A DNA stretch of 7,559 nucleotides from Chloroflexi bacterium UBA4733 (lineage in GTDB: Bacteria; Chloroflexota; UBA4733): NCBI GenBank assembly GCA_002404055.1, contig DHIZ01000401.1, forward strand, positions 36,537 to 44,095, written 5' to 3'. Numbering within the stretch: position 1 is the stretch's first letter; every line of letters starts with the position of its first letter. The position numbers were made by a program, and so were the translations under genes. Shown in pieces: positions 1-6,091 of this stretch. A model generated the notes under the pieces. The model saw only the letters and a list, made by a program, of their open reading frames with translations, had not been told where the DNA came from and did not search any database.

Positions 1-240
1 GCCGCGAGCGGCGGTGGCCGCGAGGTTGTTGCCGGCGCCGTAGCCGAGGTTTTCCCCGGGCGACAGCAGCCGCCCACGCTCGCTGTCGGAGAGCATGGCG
101 CCCAGCACCGGTTCGCCCCGATTGTCGACGACGATGATCTCGAAACCCGGCCCATCCTGCCGTTCCAGGGCAGCGATGCAGGCCCGCAAGGCCGACACAT
201 CGTCGTAGAACACGATAAGGACACTCCAGGTCGGAGCCAT
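1..240 (-). CDS. Family 2 glycosyltransferase, N-terminal 80 residues (cut by window start)
   Basis: Partial gene running off the left edge; the 80 visible codons start at the ATG whose first base is position 240. The protein begins MAPTWSVLIVFYDD, giving the first beta strand of a GT-A fold. It then has a helix with CIAALERQ (21-28), the second strand EIIVVDN with the nucleotide-sugar-binding Asp39, and the motif ENLGYGAGNNLA (63-74). That last motif is typical of the rhamnosyltransferase-like (WbbL-type) branch of GT2, in which the N-G-N segment lines the donor site. The metal-binding DXD motif lies beyond the window. The expected role is transfer of a sugar from a nucleotide donor to a growing surface glycan at the cytoplasmic face. 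No signal peptide or membrane helix is visible. A GGGG run lies 6 nt before the start and may be a weak ribosome site. It sits 159 bp downstream of another GT2, so it may belong to the same glycan cluster or have its own promoter. Sugar and acceptor cannot be told. Confidence 0.85.
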   Translation of the reverse strand, partial: MAPTWSVLIVFYDDVSALRACIAALERQDGPGFEIIVVDNRGEPVLGAMLSDSERGRLLSPGENLGYGAGNNLAATAARG

Positions 241-276
241 TGTTAGCCCCACTTCCGTTCCGTTTCGGTCGATCGG

Positions 277-379
277 TCCCGCGACTGCCGTCGCGGCTAA
301 AGACGGGGGCGACTGCGGTCGCCGTGTTCCCTCTGGCACCGCAGTGCCCGTGTGCTTAGCCGCGACCGCAGCCGCGGGA
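277..379. repeat. Extended imperfect palindrome with four GCGACTGCNGTCGC-like cores
   Basis: The outer arms are 277-300 and 356-379. Each is 24 bp, and they are inverted copies matching at 22 of 24 positions. Inside them, the segments around 303-322 and 336-353 are again roughly inverted copies of each other. The unit is a short hairpin of the form GCGAC-NNNN-GTCGC, seen at 281-294 and 309-322, with degenerate versions at 336-347 and 361-375. The whole can fold as one long stem or as several small ones. It occupies most of the spacer between two glycosyltransferase genes, encodes nothing evident, and has no T-run after it on the transcribed strand, so it is not a classical intrinsic terminator. 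It resembles dispersed REP/MITE-like intergenic palindromes of GC-rich bacteria. Whether it is dispersed in this genome cannot be seen here. The remaining bases of the 241-399 spacer show no gene. Confidence 0.75.
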
Positions 380-382
380 TAA

Positions 383-410
383 CTAGCGCTCACGTAACGC
401 TAACGCTCAC
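383..410. repeat. 11-bp direct repeat spanning the GT2 stop codon
   Basis: CTAGCGCTCAC at 383-393 and CTAACGCTCAC at 400-410 differ at one base and are 17 bp apart. The second copy contains the TAG stop and the last codons of the membrane GT2 gene. The first copy lies just outside the gene, next to the palindromic element at 277-379. It may be a small local duplication of the gene end. Confidence 0.5.
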
Positions 411-1353
411 GGAGGTCGTCAAACAATGTACGCAATGAATGCAGGATGATGCCAACAAAGGTCGTGAACATGCCAACGATGATGAGCAGAACAGTCATGA
501 GGCTGTAGCCGACGGCGAGCGTCTGATGCTCGGTGTAAAGACTTGTGACATACAATCCCAGGAGGCCCCCCGCGACAATCATGAGGAGTCCCAGGATGCC
601 GAACGTGAACAGCGGACGCCGCCGCTCCAGCATGTTGACCAGCGATTGGACGACAGCAGCGCCGTGACTGACGGGGTTGCGCTTCGCCGGCTCGGTGTAG
701 ATGGCGGAGATGGGAACCTCCGCGACCTTGAGGCCCTTGTTCTTGGCGATAAATTGCATCTCCGACTCGATGGCGAAGCGCAGGCTCTTGAAGCGCATCT
801 CCTTAATGGCCAGGGCGGAAAAGGCCCGGAAGCCGCTCTGGGAATCGCTCACGCGCACGCCGGAACTGACGTTGGTGAGGCCGGTCAGGGCCCGTTGTCC
901 CACCTGGCGGTAGGACGGGATACTGCTCTCCACCGCGCCGAAGCGGGTGCCGACCACCATGTCGGCTTCACCCCGTAAGACCGGCGCTGCCAGGAGGGGT
1001 ATCTCGTCTGGGTTGTGCTGGCCGTCACCATCGATCAGTACCAGTGCGGTGACGCCGCGATCCTGTGCCCACTGAAAGGCTGAATTGATGCCGGCGGCTT
1101 TACCCTGGTTAATCTCGTGGCGGATCACTTCGGCCCCGGCCGCCCTGGCGATCTCCGATGTCTTATCCGGTGAGCCGTCGTCGACGACCAGCACCAGCGG
1201 GGCGTGCTGGCGAGCTTTCAGCACGACTGACCCGATGAAGCGGTCTTCGTTGTAGGAAGGGATGGCGACGGCCAACAAGGGACGCACCGTATCCGCCTTC
1301 GTCGCCAGGGGCTGTGCTTCCGCGTCAAGCGGCATGTTCAAGGTAACCTCCAC
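400..1353 (-). CDS. Membrane-anchored GT2 glycosyltransferase (polyprenyl-phosphate sugar synthase-like)
   Basis: 317-residue GT2 of the dolichyl/undecaprenyl-phosphate mannosyl- or glucosyltransferase type, expected to move a sugar from a nucleotide donor onto a polyprenyl phosphate at the inner face of the membrane. The GT-A domain spans about residues 25-225. It has AVAIPSYNED (28-37), LVVDDGSPD (55-63), NQGKAAGIN (82-90), the metal-binding IDGDGQH (107-113), VVGTRFG (133-139) and DSQSGFRAF (170-178), the acceptor-side motif of this branch. Two hydrophobic helices follow at about 249-272 and 283-306, and the tail FDDLRER is charged. The chosen start is GTG at 1353, with TGGAG five bases upstream; it overlaps the preceding DUF4012 gene by 16 bp. 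An ATG at 1335 (residue 7), two bases after that gene's stop and 10 bases after a GGAGGT, is equally plausible and would not affect the domain. Tight packing implies cotranscription with the two upstream genes. It probably supplies lipid-linked sugar to the GT-C enzyme of the cluster; sugar identity is unknown. Confidence 0.9.
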   Translation of the reverse strand: MEVTLNMPLDAEAQPLATKADTVRPLLAVAIPSYNEDRFIGSVVLKARQHAPLVLVVDDGSPDKTSEIARAAGAEVIRHEINQGKAAGINSAFQWAQDRGVTALVLIDGDGQHNPDEIPLLAAPVLRGEADMVVGTRFGAVESSIPSYRQVGQRALTGLTNVSSGVRVSDSQSGFRAFSALAIKEMRFKSLRFAIESEMQFIAKNKGLKVAEVPISAIYTEPAKRNPVSHGAAVVQSLVNMLERRRPLFTFGILGLLMIVAGGLLGLYVTSLYTEHQTLAVGYSLMTVLLIIVGMFTTFVGIILHSLRTLFDDLRER

Positions 1354-3344
1354 TGAAACTCCAGGTGTCGATCCTGGCGTAGGTCGCCACGGTATTGCCA
1401 GATGTTCGGAGCGGCCAGCGTCCAGCCGGGCTGAGCAAGTGTAACGGCAAGCGTCGGTGGCACGTGCAGGCGAACCACCAGCGCCTCGGCCACCGTTCCC
1501 GGCTGCTTCTGCACGGTCAACTGGTAGGTGTTGGCGGCAATTCCCGTTACATGCGGCGCGTAGCTGAATTGCAAGGACCGTGACTCTGTGGGGCGGACGA
1601 TCACGTAGGACGAGAGCTCGCTGTGACCATCGGCAACGGCAAAGCCGGGCAAGTCGTCGCCTCCCTGGACGCCGTTGAGGGTCGATCCGAGCGGCGTGAG
1701 CACCCGCACATACGTCGCCATGATACCGGTCCCGCTGACAATGGTATCTGTGTGAAAGTCAAACAGTTCACTATGCAGTTCACGCCAGACCCGTTGAGCG
1801 CCCAGCGTCGCGTAATTGTTGACGTAGGTCACGGTGAGTACATCCGAGGTCACCTGACCATCGGCGCCAAGCGTCACGTCGGGGGCAAGGGATTCATCGA
1901 CGACAGCCGCCATCTTGGCGTAGGACACCTGCGTGTCCACCACTTCCAGGCCGTCGCCGGGTCCGCTCCATACCGCGCCGTCAGCCTGGACGCGCGTCGC
2001 CAGCGCTTCCACGTTGGGGTCGGCGGCGTAGACCTGCAGGTGACGCTCCCGGGCGGCCTGGAGGAGGGCGGAGACCAGTTTGGGGACGGCGACTGCGTTG
2101 GGCTGCTGCAGGCGCTGCATAAGTGCGGCGACCAGGGCATTCAAGTAATCCGTCTTGTCCTGCTCGCGCGCCTGCGCGACACTGCCGGAAGCATTGATCT
2201 GGTCCCACAGTTGCGGCAGCAAGGTGTCCGCGGTGACGGTTTCTTTGTAGGCGGGAATTGCGACCGGGCCGATGGCAGCCAGCAAGTCCTGCACCGCATA
2301 GAGATCGAGCGCGATCACTCCGTCGGCCTGGACACCCTGGTCCATCTTGAAAAAGGCCTCCACTTGCCGTGCCGACGTGGGAAAGTCCGGCGACCAGTTG
2401 GCGTCGCGCAGGTACCAGCCGCCCAGCCCCATGTACTTCACGAGGGGCGGCGGCGGTTCTAAGCGGATCTGGTTGGGCGGTTCAAAGTCCAGCACGCCCC
2501 GGTAGTCCAACGACGTGATGGCGCCGTTGGCTACTTTGATGAGGCCCAGGCCGCCCATGAAGCCGCCGGTCGCGCGCAGTTCAAAGGGGTCCTGACCGAG
2601 TATCAGGTACTGACGGGGGCTGTCGACGCCCAGGAGCGCGTTGGCGGCGGACGGCAGCATGGCCAGCGTGCTGACGATGCTGTCAGCTTGAACCAGGCCA
2701 CTGTCGAGCTGCGCCAGGGCGGGACCTAACCGGCCGGGGGAGGTGTTCAGGCGTGGATCGACGGCCTTCCGGGCAGCTTCGGCGCAGGTCAGGTCCTGTT
2801 GAGCGGCAGAAATAGCCGGCTGCTCCTGTTCGAGGGCTCGTATCTCCGTGCGAACGTCGCCGGTGGCAGCAGCGGCGCTGTTCCCCTGGGCCACGAGCGT
2901 TTGGGCAATCTGGCTGGTGGAGGCGGCAGCGCCGACCAGGCACGACGCGCTGTGCAGCAAGGGAGCCACCGATGCCACGTCGGCGCCGTAGGTCGGTAGC
3001 CGCCCGAGGTGCGAGAGGAGCGGCGTCCAGGGCGTCAGGGCGAGGTTGGCGCGCTCGAGGTCGGTGTGCGCCTGTACGAGCTGCACATGTAACTGCGCCA
3101 GTGCCGCCGGTTGGCTCAGGAGACTCTGGGCAGTCACACTCGTCAGGCTGTTCTCGGTAAGCGTGAGCCCTGCGCGGCCAGAAAAGATGGCCGCCGCCGC
3201 ATCGGCGATCAAGAGGATGACCAGGATGAGTAAGATAACGGAGATAGCACGCCGCAGGCGGCGACGGCGGCGGCGAGAGCGCACCTGGCGCTCGGCAAGG
3301 GCGATGCGCCGCCGGAGTTCATCACGCTGCTGATCACTGAGCAT
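1338..3344 (-). CDS. DUF4012 membrane-anchored extracytoplasmic protein
   Basis: 668 residues. The cytoplasmic N-terminus is very basic, with a run of arginines at 22-32, followed by one strong hydrophobic helix at about 33-54. By the positive-inside rule the remaining ~610 residues are outside the membrane. Residues 60-235 are Ala/Gln-rich and look mostly helical, possibly coiled coil. The conserved core begins near 240: RQYLILGQDPFELRATGGFM (244-263), RDANWSPDFP (313-322), then DGVIALDLYAVQDLLAAIGP (341-360). These are signatures I associate with DUF4012. A beta-rich C-terminal part (about 495-668) follows, with repeated strand-like segments such as LTVTYVNNY and LEFQWRLP. The biochemical function is not established. 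The single N-terminal anchor, the external domain and the glycosyltransferase neighbours suggest a role in assembling or attaching a surface polymer. The ATG at 3344 lies 9 bp after the stop of the upstream DUF2723 gene, with no clear ribosome site, so translation may be coupled; the downstream GT2 overlaps its 3' end. Confidence 0.85.
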   Translation of the reverse strand: MLSDQQRDELRRRIALAERQVRSRRRRRRLRRAISVILLILVILLIADAAAAIFSGRAGLTLTENSLTSVTAQSLLSQPAALAQLHVQLVQAHTDLERANLALTPWTPLLSHLGRLPTYGADVASVAPLLHSASCLVGAAASTSQIAQTLVAQGNSAAAATGDVRTEIRALEQEQPAISAAQQDLTCAEAARKAVDPRLNTSPGRLGPALAQLDSGLVQADSIVSTLAMLPSAANALLGVDSPRQYLILGQDPFELRATGGFMGGLGLIKVANGAITSLDYRGVLDFEPPNQIRLEPPPPLVKYMGLGGWYLRDANWSPDFPTSARQVEAFFKMDQGVQADGVIALDLYAVQDLLAAIGPVAIPAYKETVTADTLLPQLWDQINASGSVAQAREQDKTDYLNALVAALMQRLQQPNAVAVPKLVSALLQAARERHLQVYAADPNVEALATRVQADGAVWSGPGDGLEVVDTQVSYAKMAAVVDESLAPDVTLGADGQVTSDVLTVTYVNNYATLGAQRVWRELHSELFDFHTDTIVSGTGIMATYVRVLTPLGSTLNGVQGGDDLPGFAVADGHSELSSYVIVRPTESRSLQFSYAPHVTGIAANTYQLTVQKQPGTVAEALVVRLHVPPTLAVTLAQPGWTLAAPNIWQYRGDLRQDRHLEFQWRLP

Positions 3345-3353
3345 AGCCAGCCA

Positions 3354-4712
3354 TCAATGGTACGCGTTCAACTGGCGCCGATACCAGGGTTGTTGCAGCA
3401 GCCGCTCATCTACCACGACGACATCCGGGCGCACGCCTTCCACCCGCTGGACGTACCAGAGCGCGAACGTCTCTTCGTCGTCCGTGGTGAGCAGTTCGTC
3501 ACCCGGTCTCGCACTGTGCAGGAGCTGCGTTGCCCACTGGCGTGCGCTGTCTTCACCGCGTAGCGACGACGTCCGCGCCCCTAGGATCAACGCCGGAACC
3601 GTCAGCACCGCCAGCAGCAGCCACGGCAATGCTGGCGCGGGCAGTCGCCACTGCGCCAGCGACCCGGCAATGCGGTTCGCACCCAGGCCGGCGGCGAGCG
3701 CCAGCAAGGCGAGATCGGGCAGCAGATAGTGCTCCACCCCTGCTGCACGGTAAAAGACGGGGAGCAGCAGATACAGGGTGGCGACCAGCAGCCACAGTCG
3801 CCCGATGCTATAGAGGGCAGGCAGCCCGGCCAGGGCTAACGGCCAAAAAGGCAGAGGGAACTGTGTGACCAGGGCATGCAAGGTGGCCACGAGGCGGGTA
3901 AGACCATCGGTCAGGTCTGGCCAAACCAGAAGGTAATGATAGGCGCTGCCCGACACCAGGGCCCAGAAGGCTCCGGCGGTCTCAGGATCGCCCCAGTTCG
4001 ATGCCGGGTGGCTAAAGGCGCGCCAGGGCAGCAGCAGATAGAGGGAGAGGCCCGGCGCCAGCCAGAGGAGATTGATGGGTCGAAGGCGCGTTCGGCCGTG
4101 GCCGGCCAGCAACGCCGCCGCAGCTACTGGTAGCACGGTGACATGGTTGGCGAGCGCCAAACCGCCGAGAAGGGCGCGCCGGCGCTGGCGCCAGCCGAGC
4201 AGCCCGGCGCCAAGCAGGGCAACCAGCAGCAGCAGGTGGAGCGTGTAGGTCTCCGTGACGACGGCAACGTTCCAGACGCCGGTGGCCGTGAGGAGGGCAA
4301 CGCCAGCCGTAGCGCCGGCGAGTAACGAGTGGGCAGGCGGCGAAGCCCCGACATCCGCTGCGGCGACGCGGGTATCCGGGCGCCCAGACGGAGACGCCTG
4401 GTTGACCAGCAGGGTCGTAACGACCGTCAGCAACCCGGCGGCCAGCGCGGCGCAGGTGGCAGAGAGCCAGTTGAGCCGCCCGGCCACGTCGGCGCCGAGC
4501 GGGAGGCGTGCCCACGGCGTTGCCAGGAGGAGCCAGAGGGGATAGCCGGTGGGGTGCGGCACTCCGAAGCTGTAGGCGGCCGCGGCCAATTCGCCGCTGT
4601 CGGTGGCGCTGTGTTGCCAGGTGATGGAGGGCGCCACGGTAACAGCGTAGGCGCAGCCGGCGAGCAAGGTGACGGCGACAGCCGTCAGCGGCAGGTATCT
4701 GGGAAACGCCAT
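3354..4712 (-). CDS. DUF2723 (GT117-like) polytopic GT-C glycosyltransferase
   Basis: 452-residue integral membrane protein with about ten hydrophobic helices. It belongs to the DUF2723 family, which includes the TMEM260 protein O-mannosyltransferases (CAZy GT117). GT-C enzymes of this type take sugar from a polyprenyl-phosphate donor and act at the external face. Family motifs in order: WQHSATDSGELAAAAYSFG (32-50) with the putative catalytic D38 and E41 in the first external loop; VPHPTGYPLW (51-60); RLNWLSA (79-85); VVTETYTLHL (151-160); LALANHVTVLP (185-195); SNWGDPET (238-245). After the last helix (about 360-378) a short soluble tail ends in RPDVVVVDERLLQQPWYRRQ, also typical of the family. 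At 452 residues it is compact; many DUF2723 proteins are considerably longer. It starts at ATG 4712 with only a weak purine stretch upstream, and appears to be the first gene of a three-gene run with the DUF4012 protein and GT2. The acceptor (protein, lipid or glycan) is not shown by the sequence. Confidence 0.87.
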   Translation of the reverse strand: MAFPRYLPLTAVAVTLLAGCAYAVTVAPSITWQHSATDSGELAAAAYSFGVPHPTGYPLWLLLATPWARLPLGADVAGRLNWLSATCAALAAGLLTVVTTLLVNQASPSGRPDTRVAAADVGASPPAHSLLAGATAGVALLTATGVWNVAVVTETYTLHLLLLVALLGAGLLGWRQRRRALLGGLALANHVTVLPVAAAALLAGHGRTRLRPINLLWLAPGLSLYLLLPWRAFSHPASNWGDPETAGAFWALVSGSAYHYLLVWPDLTDGLTRLVATLHALVTQFPLPFWPLALAGLPALYSIGRLWLLVATLYLLLPVFYRAAGVEHYLLPDLALLALAAGLGANRIAGSLAQWRLPAPALPWLLLAVLTVPALILGARTSSLRGEDSARQWATQLLHSARPGDELLTTDDEETFALWYVQRVEGVRPDVVVVDERLLQQPWYRRQLNAYH

Positions 4713-4734
4713 CCCGTCCCAGCCAGCCTCTCAG

Positions 4735-4764
4735 TCTACAGTCGCAGGCATCGTGTGTTGCCAA
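4735..4764 (-). promoter_or_regulatory. Possible promoter for the glycosylation genes
   Basis: On the minus strand TTGGCA (4764-4759; five of six bases of the TTGACA -35 box) is followed after 18 bases by TGTAGA (4740-4735), a poor -10 box matching three of six positions. A short dyad, TGTTG-C-CAACA (4756-4766), overlaps the -35 candidate and could be an operator. It lies in the 109-bp gap (4713-4821) between the thioesterase gene and the DUF2723 gene, the only gap before that three-gene run large enough for a promoter. No terminator with a T-run is seen in the gap, so read-through from the his/fab genes is also possible. Placement is a guess from weak matches. Confidence 0.25.
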
Positions 4765-4821
4765 CAGTATGGCACGGAGGCATTACAACGCGTGCGACAG
4801 GGGGGACAGATGGCGGGACTA

Positions 4822-5310
4822 TCACTCGTCTGCATCTGGATAGCGGCGGCGCAGTTCCATTTCCTGTTCCTTCGGGATGTTGATGAACAGCGATTCGGCG
4901 GACGCAAGCAAAGCGCCGTCCTTGTCGCGGATTTCGCCGTGTACCTTCTTCGCCCGGCCGCGGTCCTGCACCAGTTTGGCGCTGGCGCGCAGCGGCTGGC
5001 CCACCGGAACGAGCTTGCGGTAGGTGATCTCCATGCGGCCGGTGACGGCGAAATCGTCATAGCCGTACAGTTCCCAGGCCATCACTTCGTCCAGCACGGT
5101 CGCCACCAGGCCGCCGTGGACCACGCCGCCGAAACCCTGCCAGGACTCGTCCGGCGTGAAGTCGACGTAGGTGACGTCGCCGTCGTTGCGGATGTCCAGA
5201 TGCAGGCCGCGGCCGTTGGTCGGGCCGCAGGCGAAGCAGCCGTTGTTGTTGATAGTCTCCGGCGTTCGACCGATCCAGCGGCGCCGGGCCGGCAAGCTAC
5301 CGTCGGTCAT
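4822..5310 (-). CDS. PaaI-family hotdog-fold thioesterase
   Basis: 162-residue single-domain hotdog protein, expected to be a cytoplasmic homotetramer or dimer that hydrolyses acyl-CoA or acyl-ACP thioesters. An N-terminal CFACGPTNGRGLHL (25-38) is the Cys/Gly-rich entry loop common in one PaaI-like branch. GFGGVVHGGLVATVLDEVMA (59-78) is the core hotdog helix, with the HGG turn (65-67) and the acidic pair D74-E75 where the catalytic carboxylate usually sits. Beta strands follow: RMEITYRKLVPVGQPLRASA (92-111) and KVHGEIRDKDGALLASAESLF (from 122). The tail (146-162) is charged. The start at ATG 5310 overlaps the TGA of the fabG-like gene in an ATGA, so the two are translationally coupled. That suggests the thioesterase acts on an acyl chain linked to the reductase's substrate, or clears acyl thioesters. 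The substrate cannot be told from sequence. It is the last gene before the 109-bp gap. Confidence 0.88.
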   Translation of the reverse strand: MTDGSLPARRRWIGRTPETINNNGCFACGPTNGRGLHLDIRNDGDVTYVDFTPDESWQGFGGVVHGGLVATVLDEVMAWELYGYDDFAVTGRMEITYRKLVPVGQPLRASAKLVQDRGRAKKVHGEIRDKDGALLASAESLFINIPKEQEMELRRRYPDADE

Positions 5311-6062
5311 GCCATCACCATGCCGCCATCGACGCGGATGGTCTGGCCGGTGATATAGGCGGCGCGATCGGAGGCCAGGAAGGCGACTAGGTCTGCCACT
5401 TCCTCCGGCTTCCCCAGGCGGGCCAGCGGGATCATCTGGAGCAGGCGTTCGGTGTATTCCGGCTTGATCTGGGCAGTCATGTCGGTCGTGATGTAACCGG
5501 GAGCGACGGCGTTGACGGTGACGTTTCGGCTCGCAACCTCGCGGGCCAGCGCCATCGTGAAGCCGATCAATCCGGCTTTGGCCGCCGCGTAGTTCGTCTG
5601 GCCGGCGTTACCGGTCTGACCAACGACGGAGCTGATATTGATGATACGCCCCCCCGAGCGCAGCATTGGCCGCACAGCAGCCTTGGCGCAGAGGAAAGCG
5701 CCGCGCAAGTTGGTATCCAACACAGCGTCCCAGTCGTCTTCGCCCATGCGCAGGAGCAGGCCATCGCGCGTGATGCCGGCGTTGTTGACCAGAATATCCA
5801 ACCGGCCCCAGTGTTTGACCACGCCCGCCACCATGGCGTCGACGGCAGCCCGTTCAGCGACGTTGGCCGGGAAGAGTTGCGCCTCACCGCCCGCCGCCTG
5901 GATGGCGTCGGCCGTCTCTTGCGCTAAGACCGTGTTGCTCTGGTAGTTCAGGCCCACCCGTGCGCCATCGGCCGCCAGGCGCAAGGCGATGGCCCTGCCG
6001 ATACCGCGCGACGCGCCGGTCACCAGTGCCACCTTGCCGGCCAGAGGGAGAGGGTTCGTCAC
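5307..6062 (-). CDS. fabG: 3-oxoacyl-[acyl-carrier-protein] reductase (FabG-type SDR)
   Basis: 251-residue classical short-chain dehydrogenase, the usual FabG length. It reduces 3-oxoacyl-ACP to 3-hydroxyacyl-ACP with NADPH in the first reductive step of fatty-acid elongation. Visible motifs: cofactor loop TGASRGIG (15-22), NNAG (93-96), the structural N118, the catalytic triad S145-Y158-K162 in INISSVVG and NYAAAKAG, NAVAPGYITTDMT (184-196), RLGKPEEVA (215-223) and the C-terminal YITGQTIRVDGGM (236-248). All SDR catalytic residues are present. The start is GTG at 6062, preceded by a weak GAGA site, 29 bp after the hisB stop; its TGA overlaps the thioesterase ATG. FabG specifically, rather than another SDR, is supported by the strong match in the N-terminal, active-site and C-terminal motifs. 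Other fab genes are not in the window, so a different 3-oxoacyl or hydroxyacyl substrate (for example polyhydroxyalkanoate precursors) remains possible. Confidence 0.92.
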   Translation of the reverse strand: MTNPLPLAGKVALVTGASRGIGRAIALRLAADGARVGLNYQSNTVLAQETADAIQAAGGEAQLFPANVAERAAVDAMVAGVVKHWGRLDILVNNAGITRDGLLLRMGEDDWDAVLDTNLRGAFLCAKAAVRPMLRSGGRIINISSVVGQTGNAGQTNYAAAKAGLIGFTMALAREVASRNVTVNAVAPGYITTDMTAQIKPEYTERLLQMIPLARLGKPEEVADLVAFLASDRAAYITGQTIRVDGGMVMA

Positions 6063-6091
6063 AGTATCTCGTCTTTCCGGTGGGTAGCGCG

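Noticed and set aside
277..379. CRISPR array or intrinsic terminator
   Set aside because: The units are short, degenerate and in alternating orientation without regular spacers, and no T-run follows the stem on the transcribed strand.
260..410. Target-site duplication of a mobile element around the palindrome
   Set aside because: The only direct repeat (383-393 and 400-410) lies on one side of the palindrome; no matching copy is found on the other flank.
1623..2462. Long plus-strand open frame (279 codons) opposite the DUF4012 gene
   Set aside because: It is antisense to a gene with clear family motifs, its translation is low-complexity His/Gly/Arg-rich with no recognisable domain, and long antisense frames are expected at this GC content.
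3352..3354. ATG overlapping the DUF2723 stop (TGATG) as the start of the DUF4012 gene
   Set aside because: It is out of frame and stops after six codons; the in-frame start is the ATG at 3344.
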